From Ardenticatena sp. (GTDB lineage: Bacteria; Chloroflexota; Anaerolineae; Ardenticatenales; Ardenticatenaceae): a stretch of 64,000 nucleotides of DNA. Shown piece by piece: positions 1 through 9,393 of the stretch (positions are counted from its first letter, which is position 1; every line of letters starts with the position of its first letter). A program made the translations under genes and the position numbers. The notes under the pieces were generated by a model. It saw only the letters and a list, made by a program, of their open reading frames with translations. It did no database searches and was not told where the DNA came from. The stretch is from contig WFOS01000052.1 in assembly GCA_015487975.1 (NCBI GenBank), positions 1 through 64,000 of the forward strand. Reading direction: 5' to 3'.

Positions 1-540
1 CCACCGACCCCAGCGCTCTGGCACGATTCCCTGCATCTGCAATCGCCTGGGCCGCCGCCAGCGCCTGCTTTGCTGCGTGTTGTGCCGCCTCTATCTCACC
101 GAGTTGCGCAAGGGCCTGCGCCACCGACCCCAGCGCACGGGCGCGAGACCATTCATCCTCGATCGACTGGGCCGCCGCCAGTGCACCCTCCCGATCGCTT
201 GCTTGCGCAAGGGCCTGCGCCACCGACCCCAGCGCTCTGGCACGATTCCCTGCATCTGCAATCGCCTGGGCCGCCGCCAGCGCCTGCTTTGCTGCGTGTT
301 GTGCCGCCTCCATCTCACCGAGTTGCGCAAGGGCCTGCGCCACCGACCCCAGCACTTCGGCGCGAGACCATTCATCCTCGATCGCCTGGGCCGCCGCCAG
401 CGCACCCTCCCGGTCGCCTGCTTGCGCAAGGGCCTGCGCCACCGCCCCCAGCACTTTGGCGCGAGACCATTCATCCCTGATCGCCTGGGCCGCATCCAGC
501 GTCTGGCGTAACGCTTGCCGCGCTGCGTCGGCTTTGCCCC
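1..540 (-). repeat. Coding tandem repeat: alternating 120-bp and 99-bp units (219-bp super-repeat, 40 aa + 33 aa)
   Basis: Motif ccaccgacccc recurs at 1, 121, 220, 340, 439 (spacing 120/99/120/99); both lengths are multiples of 3 and in frame with the minus-strand NTPase. Confidence 0.9.
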
Positions 541-2674
541 GTGTGTGCAATCGCTTGCCAATACGCCGATAGGCCTCAGCGCGCTGCTGAGGGTCGGTGA
601 TGAGGGTGGCGTAGCGCAGGGCGCGGTCGGCGTCGCCGAGCAGCACCAAAGCTTCCAGGGCTTCCACGGGCACGTTGGTGGCCAGGGTACGCACGGTGGC
701 ATGGAGCAGGCTCCAGGCCACGATGTGGGGCAAGTACTTCAAGCGTTTCTCCTTCACCACCAGTGCCTCGGCCATTGCCAGGGCGCGCTCTACGTCGGCA
801 GCAAAGAGGAGACGGGAGGGGTCGTGGGCTTTGCTGGCGGTGTACCAGGCGTGGTTTTCGATGAGTGCGCCCAGGCGGTCGAGGTCGTCCGCCTGGGCGA
901 GGTGGTGGGTCAGATGGCGGAAGGCGTAGCCCCCGTGGGTCGTCCAGCGGGTAGGGTCAGCCAGGTAGGAGTCGGCGATGCGGCGGTGATACGCTGCTCT
1001 GTCCACCTTCTCGGCTACGAAGTCGGCAAAGGATTGATGGATGATGGACCAGCGTTCCTCGCCGCGGCGCTCCCGGCGCAGGAAGCGCTGCCAGGGGAGC
1101 AGCACCCGCTCCAGGATCTCTTCGGCATCCTGGCCAACGAGGTCGGCCAGCCAGGCTACGGTGACCGGCTCGGCGGCTGCAGCCAGCAGGGCCAGGGTGG
1201 GTTTGTAGAGGTCGCGCCAAGCGGCGTAGCCTTCCTGGGTCTTGCTTCGCTCCATCTGATTCCAGAACAGTTCGTAATAGCCTCGCAAGCCCTGGGGCAG
1301 CCCCTCCAACCGCAGCGGGTGGAAGCCTGATTCACGGCGCTCGATGTCTTGGATGACATAGGTCAGGTACATGAAGTTGCCTTCGCTCTTTTGCTTCAGC
1401 GTGCTCACGAAGGCCTCGGTTTCGACCGATGCGGCCTCCAAGATCGGTGCCAGACGGCGAGCCTGCGCTCGCAGGTAGCGTTCGATGTCCACCTGTTGAT
1501 GTGGGTCATCCCAAGTCAGGGTGAAGGTGCGCTCGTAGTGGCCAGGCAGGGGGTACTCCCCAGGCCGGTGGGTAACCATGATATAGGTTCCTTTGGGCAA
1601 AGGCTCGGGGAGAGGAAGCCAGTAGCCGTGGGCAACACCTTCGGCTTCGTCCAGCGCGTCGATGACCAGCACGACAGGTCGGCCGCTCTTCGCGTGGGCT
1701 TTGCGGAGCAGGGTTTTGAGAAAGTTGCCATCCTCTCCGGCGCGGGCAGGCAGGTGGGTGTGTTCCAGCGCATACCGGCCGATGAGTTCGGCACAGAGGT
1801 GCTGCAAACAACGGGCGGGCGAGGTACTGCCTCGCGGACCGAAAAAGAAGATGGGGGCCTTGAAGTAGCGTGCCCACACCGCAGCCACGGCCGATTTCCC
1901 CAGGCCGGCGTCGGCCACCAGCCGGAAGATGCCCCGGTCGTAGGTGCTCATGAAGGCTTCTCCCTCGGCCAGTAAGAACTCTCGACCGACGAAGTGGCGT
2001 GTCAGTTCATCGACGACATCGGAGAAATCGTAGATGTAATCCTCCAGGGCGGGGTAATGGGTGAGAACAGTCTGATAGACCACATTGTGATGGCCGCTGA
2101 CAAGCACACTTCCCAAGACGTTGCCTTCGACAGATATCTTCCCCCCGGCAAAGAGAGTGCGTGCCCCGTCCCAGGCCGTTTGCAGGTTATGTAGGGTCGT
2201 TTCGAGTAAGTCTCGCAACGCCTCGGTATTGGCGGCGATGCGTTCCAGGGCGCGGCTGTCGAAGAGCGGTTGCAGGGCATCCTGCTGGCTCAGTTCGTCT
2301 TCCAGGGCGTGGAGGAAGTCGGCCAGGGCAGCAGTCGCTTGTTCCCGGTGCTGCTCCCCCACATCGGGCAGTTGGGTGGCCCAGGCCGTGGCCAGCCGCG
2401 CAGGGTCGGGCCTGTCGCGGCGGGTGAGGAAGCGGCTCAGTTCGGCGGCCACCTCGTCGCGGGTGAAGAAGGTCTCGTCCAGCAGAGCGGCGGCCCAGTC
2501 GGGGTGGTCGTTGGCAAAGCGTGTGATGGCGCGCAGTAGCGCGGTCTGGAAGGCCAGGCGGGCAGGCTCCCGGCCCAGCCAAGCGCGCAGGCGTGATTCA
2601 CCGGCATCGAGAAGGGCTGTCGCAGTGCGATCGATGACGTTGTTGGCAAGCGTCACGATGAGTGACTCGAGCAT
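1..2674 (-). CDS. STAND/NACHT-like P-loop NTPase with C-terminal TPR-like repeats (partial, continues beyond left edge)
   Basis: Open minus frame from ATG at 2674 to position 1 (not in ORF track because no stop is inside the window). Translation MLESLIVTLANNVIDRTATALLDAGE...; Walker A RLVADAGLGKSAVAAVWARYF near 1880-1930; Walker B-like VVLVIDALDEAEG near 1640-1680; C-terminal repeats AQALAQLGEIEAAQHAAKQALAAAQAIADAGNRARALGSV. Confidence 0.85.
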   Translation of the reverse strand, partial: MLESLIVTLANNVIDRTATALLDAGESRLRAWLGREPARLAFQTALLRAITRFANDHPDWAAALLDETFFTRDEVAAELSRFLTRRDRPDPARLATAWATQLPDVGEQHREQATAALADFLHALEDELSQQDALQPLFDSRALERIAANTEALRDLLETTLHNLQTAWDGARTLFAGGKISVEGNVLGSVLVSGHHNVVYQTVLTHYPALEDYIYDFSDVVDELTRHFVGREFLLAEGEAFMSTYDRGIFRLVADAGLGKSAVAAVWARYFKAPIFFFGPRGSTSPARCLQHLCAELIGRYALEHTHLPARAGEDGNFLKTLLRKAHAKSGRPVVLVIDALDEAEGVAHGYWLPLPEPLPKGTYIMVTHRPGEYPLPGHYERTFTLTWDDPHQQVDIERYLRAQARRLAPILEAASVETEAFVSTLKQKSEGNFMYLTYVIQDIERRESGFHPLRLEGLPQGLRGYYELFWNQMERSKTQEGYAAWRDLYKPTLALLAAAAEPVTVAWLADLVGQDAEEILERVLLPWQRFLRRERRGEERWSIIHQSFADFVAEKVDRAAYHRRIADSYLADPTRWTTHGGYAFRHLTHHLAQADDLDRLGALIENHAWYTASKAHDPSRLLFAADVERALAMAEALVVKEKRLKYLPHIVAWSLLHATVRTLATNVPVEALEALVLLGDADRALRYATLITDPQQRAEAYRRIGKRLHTRGKADAARQALRQTLDAAQAIRDEWSRAKVLGAVAQALAQAGDREGALAAAQAIEDEWSRAEVLGSVAQALAQLGEMEAAQHAAKQALAAAQAIADAGNRARALGSVAQALAQASDREGALAAAQSIEDEWSRARALGSVAQALAQLGEIEAAQHAAKQALAAAQAIADAGNRARALGSV

Positions 2675-2715
2675 CGAGCACCTCGTTTCGTTGCATTGTT
2701 GGGGTGGTATCGTGT

Positions 2716-2744
2716 ATTGTACGTTGATTTTTTGCAGCTGTCGA
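2716..2744 (-). promoter_or_regulatory. Predicted sigma70-type promoter for the STAND NTPase gene
   Basis: Minus strand TCGACA - 17 bp - TACAAT, about 35 nt upstream of ATG 2674 with a GAGG ribosome-binding sequence. Confidence 0.6.
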
Positions 2745-2830
2745 GCTATTTTTGGGCAGAGGCTCGCCCTTTCCGCACCTTCGCCTATAATTCGGTCATT
2801 CCACACCGAATCCGAAATGGAGGAGCACCA

Positions 2831-3877
2831 ATGAGCCTATCCGACACCGAACGACCAGAGCAGGCCGCCGTCGAAGGCCCTGCTGAAGCACCCAGACCGC
2901 TTGATCCTGAGCAGGAACGATTGCTTGTCGAATTCCTAGGGTATACGCCGCAAGCCAGTGCAGATATTCCCGAAGGGTATCGCAGTGGGTTCGTGGCCGT
3001 CGTGGGGCGTACCAATGTGGGAAAGAGCACCTTCATCAACACCGCTCTGCGTCAAAAAGTCTCGATCGTTTCTCCCAAGCCGCAAACCACGCGGCGGCGT
3101 GTTCGCGCTATCGTCACACGCCCGGACGCCCAAATCATCTTCGTGGATACCCCCGGCATCCATACACCCGTCACCAAGTTGAGCGAATTCATGTTGGAAG
3201 AAGCCTATGATGCGCTCGACGACGTGGACGTGATCGTCTTCATGGTCGAAGCGACTACTCCCCCGCGCGAACAAGACCGGGAATTGGCGGCGCGCATTCG
3301 CGCTTCGGGGAAACCCACCATCTTGGTCATCAACAAGGCCGATCAGATCGAGATCTCGCTTGCCGAGGAGCGTGCAGCGCAATATCTGGCGCTGGGTGAA
3401 TTTCAAGAGTGGTTCCTCACTTCGGTCTTGGACCCCGAAAACGTGGACAAGATTTTGGATGCCATCGTGGCGCATTTGCCGCCAGGCCCCCCGCTCTATC
3501 CGGCCGAGCAGGTGACGGACATCACCGAGCGAGAATTGGCCGCCGAGCTGGTGCGCGAAGCCGCCCTGCACATTCTGCGCGAGGAAGTGCCACATTCCAT
3601 CGAGGTACAGGTGGAAGAATTCAGCGAACGGCCCAATGGCGTGGTGTACATTGCCGCAACCATCTTCGTCGAGCGTGATTCGCAGAAGAAAATCGTGATT
3701 GGGCGTGGTGGCGAGATGCTGAAACGTATCGGTTCGGCCGCACGCCGCGAGATCGAAGCGGCGTTGGGAACGCGCGTCTATCTGGATCTGTGGGTGAAAG
3801 TGCGTAAGAAGTGGCGACACGACGAAGCATGGCTCAACCGGTGGGGGTACAAAGTGAAGCGCAAAAAGAAACGCTAA
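2831..3877 (+). CDS. era: GTPase Era
   Basis: GRTNVGKSTFIN, DTPGIHTP, NKAD motifs, C-terminal KH domain (KKIVIGRGGEMLKRIGSAARREIE). Start at MSLSDTERP after aggag. Confidence 0.95.
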   Translation: MSLSDTERPEQAAVEGPAEAPRPLDPEQERLLVEFLGYTPQASADIPEGYRSGFVAVVGRTNVGKSTFINTALRQKVSIVSPKPQTTRRRVRAIVTRPDAQIIFVDTPGIHTPVTKLSEFMLEEAYDALDDVDVIVFMVEATTPPREQDRELAARIRASGKPTILVINKADQIEISLAEERAAQYLALGEFQEWFLTSVLDPENVDKILDAIVAHLPPGPPLYPAEQVTDITERELAAELVREAALHILREEVPHSIEVQVEEFSERPNGVVYIAATIFVERDSQKKIVIGRGGEMLKRIGSAARREIEAALGTRVYLDLWVKVRKKWRHDEAWLNRWGYKVKRKKKR

Positions 3878-3896
3878 ACCAACACGAGGGAGTGAC

Positions 3897-4355
3897 ATGG
3901 CGCACATTTTTCAGCTGAACATGAGCAAAGGGGGCGTTCCCAAGGTGCCCGTGCGAGAGGCCCAAGTCAACTGGCTAGGGGTGGTGGGCGATCTGCAACG
4001 TGATACCGAGCATCATGGCGGCCCCGAACGGGCGCTCTGCCTCTATCCGCTGGAACACATCATTGCCTTGCAAGCCGAAGGGCACCCCGTGTTTCCCGGC
4101 GCATTGGGCGAGAACATTACGACTGTCGATCTCGATTGGGCACGCATCACGCCGGGCACGTGCCTGCGCCTGGGGGAAAACGTCATCATCGAAATCACGC
4201 GCTACACGACGCCGTGCGAAACGATTGCCGCATCGTTCCAGGATGGGCGGTTCGTGCGCGTTTCGCAAAAGGTGCATCCGGGGTGGTCGCGGGTGTACGC
4301 GCGGGTGCTACAACCGGGGTATGTGCGGGTTGGCATGCCAATCGAGATTGTGTGA
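3897..4355 (+). CDS. MOSC domain-containing protein
   Basis: Translation MAHIFQLNMSKGGVPKVPVREAQVNWLGVVGDLQRDTEHHGGPERALCLYP... typical MOSC. Confidence 0.85.
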   Translation: MAHIFQLNMSKGGVPKVPVREAQVNWLGVVGDLQRDTEHHGGPERALCLYPLEHIIALQAEGHPVFPGALGENITTVDLDWARITPGTCLRLGENVIIEITRYTTPCETIAASFQDGRFVRVSQKVHPGWSRVYARVLQPGYVRVGMPIEIV

Positions 4356-4362
4356 GGCGCGT

Positions 4363-5052
4363 ATGGAACCACGCTATCATGCCGAACTGATCCACACTGC
4401 GCTGGGGCCCTACCTGGCGCTTGACGATCGGTGCATCATCATCCGTGCCAACATCATGCAAGATTTCTTCGGGCCAATCGGCCACCCAGAATACCACTTC
4501 GATGGCTCGCGCTTTGCCGAGGGGGTCCTTTACATAAAATCGCAGCGTGAAAAGGCCGTCGCTGCCGTCGTAGAAGAGGGGAACCGCAAAGCCGCCTTGC
4601 AGGCATTCGGGCGGCTTCTGCATGCCTGCCACGATTTCTACGCCCATTCCAACTGGGTACGTTTGTGGGTTGCAGCGCATGGGGGGATAGACGAGTGCGA
4701 CCCCGAAGAGACCCCCATTTGCGAAGACCCCCTCAGCGTGCCCGAATTGCGATCGGGGAAGGGGAGCGTCTTCTGGCACATCGTCTATCGCTTGCCATTC
4801 GTGGGGCGGTCCATCAAGCGCCTCTACCTGCCACCAGACTCCCACGAAGCGATGAATCTCGATCATCCAGGCAGGGGCCCTTTGTTTGCGTATGCGATGG
4901 CCGCGGCGCGCAAGCATACCATCGCCGAGTTTGCCTTGCTGTTGCAGGCCTTGCATGCTGCGGGTGGGGACGAGGCTGTGGCCCGTTTCACAGCGCGTGC
5001 TCCCGAGCGTTTTTACGCGCTTATGCTGAAAAAGCAAGGAGGGTTTGCATGA
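4363..5052 (+). CDS. Conserved hypothetical protein with Het-C-like HDFYAHSNW motif
   Basis: MEPRYHAELIHTALGPYLALDDRCII...; motif LLHACHDFYAHSNWVRLW; ATGA overlap with the next gene. Confidence 0.65.
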   Translation: MEPRYHAELIHTALGPYLALDDRCIIIRANIMQDFFGPIGHPEYHFDGSRFAEGVLYIKSQREKAVAAVVEEGNRKAALQAFGRLLHACHDFYAHSNWVRLWVAAHGGIDECDPEETPICEDPLSVPELRSGKGSVFWHIVYRLPFVGRSIKRLYLPPDSHEAMNLDHPGRGPLFAYAMAAARKHTIAEFALLLQALHAAGGDEAVARFTARAPERFYALMLKKQGGFA

Positions 5053-5687
5053 CCATCTACAACGACGCGCTGAGCGCATACATCACCAACGTCTTTGCTG
5101 CCGAGGACGATATTTTGCGCCAGATCCGTGCCAATATCGAAGCAGCTGGCCTGCCGATGATTACCATCCGCCCCGAAGAAGGGCGCTTCTTACAATTGTT
5201 AGCAAGAATCACGGGTGGGCAGCGCGTGCTCGAAATCGGCACGCTAGGGGGCTATAGCGGTACCTGGTTGGCACGTGGGCTCGCCCCCGATGGACGGTTG
5301 TGGACGCTGGAAAAATCGAGCAAGCATGCCGAGGTGGCGCGTGCCAACTTTGCGCTCGCAGGGGTGAGTGGGCAGGTCGAGGTTGTCGAGGGGGATGCGC
5401 ACCAAGTGCTGCCCAAGATGAGCGTGCATGCGCCGTTCGACTTGGTGTTCATCGATGCCGAGAAAGAGGGATACGCCGATTACTACGCCTGGGCGGTCGA
5501 GCATGTGCGGCAGGGGGGTGTGATTGCAGCGCACAACGCCTTTGCGCAAGGGCGGCTGGCGAGCGACCCAGAGAGCGAGGCCGCGCGAAACATGGATGCA
5601 TTCAATCGCATGGTAGGGGCAGACCCGCGCGTGCAGGCAACGGTTTTCCCCGCAGGCGATGGGACGCTGATCGCCGTGCGCGTCTGA
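5049..5687 (+). CDS. SAM-dependent O-methyltransferase family 3
   Basis: VLEIGTLGGYSGTWLARGLAPDGRLWTLE, DLVFIDAEKEGYADYY motifs. Confidence 0.9.
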   Translation: MTIYNDALSAYITNVFAAEDDILRQIRANIEAAGLPMITIRPEEGRFLQLLARITGGQRVLEIGTLGGYSGTWLARGLAPDGRLWTLEKSSKHAEVARANFALAGVSGQVEVVEGDAHQVLPKMSVHAPFDLVFIDAEKEGYADYYAWAVEHVRQGGVIAAHNAFAQGRLASDPESEAARNMDAFNRMVGADPRVQATVFPAGDGTLIAVRV

Positions 5688-5691
5688 GTAG

Positions 5692-5729
5692 GAGAAGGCG
5701 ACACATAGCACTCGTGTCGCCTTCTTCTT
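5692..5729 (+). terminator. Stem-loop terminator
   Basis: gaGAAGGCGACAC atagcactc GTGTCGCCTTCttc immediately after the methyltransferase stop. Confidence 0.6.
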
Positions 5730-5737
5730 GTGGTCAA

Positions 5738-5773
5738 ATTTATTTAAGATAATCTTTATTATCTAAAATAAAT
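5738..5773. repeat. AT-rich near-perfect palindrome (16-bp arms, 4-nt loop)
   Basis: ATTTATTTAAGATAAT-CTTT-ATTATCTAAAATAAAT, one mismatch. Confidence 0.85.
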
Positions 5774-5925
5774 CGAAACATGGAGAATGGAGGGTGGAGA
5801 CATCGGAGACAAGAGGTTGAGAGAAGCAGAGATTGGAGGTTGTGGATATCGTTGACACAGATGCAAACTTATGGTATCTATCTGCCCCATTCAACAACCA
5901 CGTTCGACAGTGTGCGAGGATATCC

Positions 5926-6276
5926 ATGCCAGAGCGAGCAGCTGAACGACAACGCTTGTTGGAAGAACGCAAAACACTCCTACACGAAATCGAGCGCCTA
6001 GAAGCCTTCTTGCGCTCCGAAGTCGAGTTCGAGCCAGAGGAAGGTGACCCAGACCTGATCGAGCGCGACAAAACCGCTTCCCTGCTGGCGAGCTTGCAAG
6101 AGCGGTTGCAAGAAATCGACGACGCCTTGGCCCATATCGAAGAAGGCACCTACGGCATTTGTGAGCGCTGCAAGCAACCCATTCCGCCCGAGCGCCTGGA
6201 AATCATGCCCGAAGCACGGTATTGCGTCGCCTGTCAGGAAATCATCGAACGCCAACATAGGCGATCTAGTTTGTGA
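5926..6276 (+). CDS. TraR/DksA family zinc-finger protein
   Basis: [26 protein letters not shown]...; [25 protein letters not shown] zinc finger. Confidence 0.85.
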   Translation: MPERAAERQRLLEERKTLLHEIERLEAFLRSEVEFEPEEGDPDLIERDKTASLLASLQERLQEIDDALAHIEEGTYGICERCKQPIPPERLEIMPEARYCVACQEIIERQHRRSSL

Positions 6277-6286
6277 AATTCCCAAC

Positions 6287-6320
6287 AGGGGGTTCGCCTT
6301 TCAGGCAACCCCCCTTTTTG
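6287..6320 (+). terminator. Rho-independent terminator
   Basis: aGGGGGTTcGCCTTTCAGGCAACCCCCcTTTTTg. Confidence 0.8.
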
Positions 6321-6355
6321 TGGAGTGTGGACAGCAACCAAAAAGGAGCGAACCC

Positions 6356-7015
6356 ATGCCAAATGTACACGAATCCCAACACCCACTGATCAAGCATAAG
6401 CTGACACGCTTGCGCGACCCCCAAACGCATCCTGTGGAATTCCGCAAGCTGGTCGAAGAAATCGCCACCTTGCTCGCCTACGAAGCCACCCAGGACATTC
6501 GCACCACACCGGTTCGTGTCAAAACCCCACTCGGCGTCGAAGCCGAAGGTGTCGAAGTTGCCGATCGGATTGGCTTGGTACCAATTTTGCGTGCTGGCTT
6601 GGGAATGGTGAGCGCTTTTCTCGACCTCATGCCCATCGCACAGGTCTGGCACCTGGGCCTCTATCGCGATGAAGAAACGCTGGCACCTGTCGCCTACTAC
6701 AACAAACTCCCCCCACGCGCCACAGTGGATGTGGCCATCATCCTCGATCCCATGCTGGCAACAGGGGGCTCAGCGTCGGCGGCGGCTACGGTGCTCAAAG
6801 AATGGGGCGTGGAACGCATCAAGTTCGTGGGGTTGCTGGCGGCTCCCGAAGGCATCGCCCACCTGCATGCAGAGCATCCCGACGTAAGCATCTACGTCGC
6901 CCACATCGACGACCACCTGACGCCCGAACCAGCAACCTCCAACGACCCACCACGGGGCTTCATCGTGCCTGGGCTTGGCGACGCAGGTGATCGTCTCTTT
7001 GGAACAGGCCAATGA
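6356..7015 (+). CDS. upp: Uracil phosphoribosyltransferase
   Basis: [45 protein letters not shown]..., [18 protein letters not shown] loop. Confidence 0.95.
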   Translation: MPNVHESQHPLIKHKLTRLRDPQTHPVEFRKLVEEIATLLAYEATQDIRTTPVRVKTPLGVEAEGVEVADRIGLVPILRAGLGMVSAFLDLMPIAQVWHLGLYRDEETLAPVAYYNKLPPRATVDVAIILDPMLATGGSASAAATVLKEWGVERIKFVGLLAAPEGIAHLHAEHPDVSIYVAHIDDHLTPEPATSNDPPRGFIVPGLGDAGDRLFGTGQ

Positions 7016-8052
7016 ACGCCTTTTTCATCATCGTGGTAGCGGTCGGCCTACTGGGCAGCGGGCTGACCACCCCCTTCTTCATGCACATGGGGGAACAGTG
7101 GGGGCTCGTGCAGGCACCTCTGCGGAATCGGGATGTTCACATACACCCCGTCCCGCGTATTGGCGGACTGGGCATGCTTGTGGGGTTTCTGGCAGCAGTC
7201 GCCGTTGCACTTTTGCTTCCTGTGCCACGCACCGACCCCAACGAATTCATCCGTCTGCGAGGGCTCGTCGTGGGAGCATTGCTGGCGGCGGCCATAGGCT
7301 TGTACGACGACCGCTACGAGCTCCCACCAGCCCCACAACTTCTGGCACAGGTGGCCCTTGGCATCGTCGCAGCGGCACACCTCATCTTCATCGAAATTTT
7401 TCGCAATCCTTTCACAGGTGAGTTGATAGGACCACTCCCCTGGTGGCTCGTCTGGCCACTCACCATCTTCTGGTTTGTGGGAACACTCAACACCATCAAC
7501 TTTCTGGACGGGCTGGATGGGCTGGCGGCGGGTGTTGCCGCCATTGCCAGCACCGTCTTTGCTATCCACATGGTGCGTCTAGAACAGTACAGCGTCGCGT
7601 TGTTGGCCTTCGCACTCTTGGGAGCAACCGTGGGGTTCCTCCCCTACAACTTCAACCCAGCACGCACCTTCATGGGCACAACCGGTGCCTACTTCCTGGG
7701 CTACACGCTGGCCGCCTTGGGCATTATGGCGGGGGCAAAGGTCGCCACCTTTCTTCTGGTCCTCATCATCCCTATTCTCGACGTAGCGTGGCAAATCGTG
7801 CGGCGCATCCGCCACGGCAAAAGCCCTTTCCATGGCGATCGTGGTCACCTGCACCACCGCCTGTACGACGCAGGGCTCTCGCAACGCCAGGTCGTATTGA
7901 CCTACTGGGGTATTTGCGCCCTTTTTGGCACACTTGCGCTCGTGCTGCCGACGCCTGTCTTCAAACTACTCGCAATTAGCATTGTCAGCTTGGGGGCATT
8001 GGCCTTCTTCTGGCACCTTGCACGCCAACAACCAGACAAGGCGGGGGCATAA
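7012..8052 (+). CDS. Undecaprenyl-phosphate glycosyl-1-phosphate transferase, MraY/WecA family
   Basis: Multi-[31 protein letters not shown] motifs; 4-nt overlap with upp. Confidence 0.9.
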   Translation: MNAFFIIVVAVGLLGSGLTTPFFMHMGEQWGLVQAPLRNRDVHIHPVPRIGGLGMLVGFLAAVAVALLLPVPRTDPNEFIRLRGLVVGALLAAAIGLYDDRYELPPAPQLLAQVALGIVAAAHLIFIEIFRNPFTGELIGPLPWWLVWPLTIFWFVGTLNTINFLDGLDGLAAGVAAIASTVFAIHMVRLEQYSVALLAFALLGATVGFLPYNFNPARTFMGTTGAYFLGYTLAALGIMAGAKVATFLLVLIIPILDVAWQIVRRIRHGKSPFHGDRGHLHHRLYDAGLSQRQVVLTYWGICALFGTLALVLPTPVFKLLAISIVSLGALAFFWHLARQQPDKAGA

Positions 8053-8064
8053 CCCCCGCCTTGT
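8036..8064. terminator. GC-rich stem-loop spanning the stop codon of the MraY/WecA-like gene
   Basis: Perfect 12-bp stem ACAAGGCGGGGG-CATAA-CCCCCGCCTTGT between convergent genes; no strong U tract. Confidence 0.6.
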
Positions 8065-8093
8065 GCAACACGCTCCCCTCCACCTACGAGGCA

Positions 8094-9254
8094 TCAGGCT
8101 CCATTCGGTTCGGGTGTTATGTCAACTTTCGTTTCATCGACTACATCGGGGAGAGGCGCATCAAGATGGACCATCTGGCCACTTGTGGCACTGCGGTAGA
8201 CGGCTTCGATGATTTGTACCCCCATCAAACCCTGTTCTGGCGTGACCACCGGCGCCTCACGACCCAAGCAGACATCCACGAAATGCTGCAATTCCAGCAA
8301 ATGCGACGAGGTTTGGCTCTCGGGAATCTCTGGTTCGAGTTCCATACGTGTACCAAACAATTCACCACGTACACTCAACACTTTCTGATTGCGCCCGCTG
8401 TCAGGATTGTGCAATTCGGCAGCACCGCATCGCCCTTCGAGCCGCATGTAAATATCATCCTGCTTGCCTAGCTGCGACACCCACGACACTTCGAGCATGA
8501 GCGCTGTTCCATTCTTGAAACGTACAAGCGCCGTGGCCGCGTCTTCCACAGGGTATGGACTTTCCTGCATGGGGGCCACCAACGCACTCACGTCCTCATC
8601 TTCGGGTTGGGCAATGCCAGTGAAAATCGCCCCCATGACCGATTCGGGTTGTGGAAAATCGAGCATCCACAGCCCCAGATCGAGCATGACGAGCCCAATG
8701 TCCCACAGAGGGCCACCTCCCGCCTGCGCTTTGCTGGTAAACCAACTACTCAACTCCGTCGCGTGTGTGCCGCGCAACCACCCCGTTTTGAGATAGTACA
8801 CATCTCCCAATGCACCTTGCTCGACCATCAGTTTGAGTGCCCGCGTATCGTTGCGAAAACGGTTGTTCATGCCAACGAACAGAATGGCATGGTTCGCCCT
8901 GGCGGCCTCGATCATCTTCTGTGCCCCTTGTGTTGTCAGCGCCATGGGCTTTTCCACCAGCACGTGTACACCGGCTTCCAGGCACCCAATGGCAATGGCT
9001 GCATGCAAGTAGTTCGGGGTACAAATGCTCACCGCATCCAAATCGGCATGCTTGAGCATATCGCGAAAGTGGGTGTACACCTGTGGGATGCCAAACCGAT
9101 CGGCGACATACCGCGCACGCCGACCATTGACATCGCTCAGCGCCACCAGTTCGACATCGGGAATACGCAAGTAATTGGGGATATGGCCATGCACTTCGTG
9201 AGTCGCAATGGCACCGACACCAATGACACCTACACGCAACTTTCGAGAACCCAT
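8094..9254 (-). CDS. Gfo/Idh/MocA family oxidoreductase
   Basis: MGSRKLRVGVIGVGAIATHEVHGHIPNY..., VLVEKPMALT motif. Confidence 0.9.
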   Translation of the reverse strand: MGSRKLRVGVIGVGAIATHEVHGHIPNYLRIPDVELVALSDVNGRRARYVADRFGIPQVYTHFRDMLKHADLDAVSICTPNYLHAAIAIGCLEAGVHVLVEKPMALTTQGAQKMIEAARANHAILFVGMNNRFRNDTRALKLMVEQGALGDVYYLKTGWLRGTHATELSSWFTSKAQAGGGPLWDIGLVMLDLGLWMLDFPQPESVMGAIFTGIAQPEDEDVSALVAPMQESPYPVEDAATALVRFKNGTALMLEVSWVSQLGKQDDIYMRLEGRCGAAELHNPDSGRNQKVLSVRGELFGTRMELEPEIPESQTSSHLLELQHFVDVCLGREAPVVTPEQGLMGVQIIEAVYRSATSGQMVHLDAPLPDVVDETKVDITPEPNGA

Positions 9255-9393
9255 CGTTTCACCTCTCCACTCGAATCGTCTGTGAGAAAGTTGCGCGGTC
9301 GGTCGCCGTTGATCGGCCGCGTTGCATGTTGGTTTCAGTGAACAAAACACTTCGGCCTGGCGAAAGATACGAACCACCTTGTTCGAAAACCAT

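Noticed and set aside
1-540. Regular direct repeats could suggest a CRISPR or noncoding satellite array
   Set aside because: Unit lengths 120/99 bp keep reading frame, no unique spacers, and they encode TPR-like repeats contiguous with the NTPase.
515-1330. 271-aa plus-strand ORF
   Set aside because: Antisense shadow of the STAND NTPase coding frame; no recognisable motifs.
2936-3907. 323-aa minus-strand ORF opposite era
   Set aside because: Shadow of a confidently identified essential gene in a GC-rich genome.
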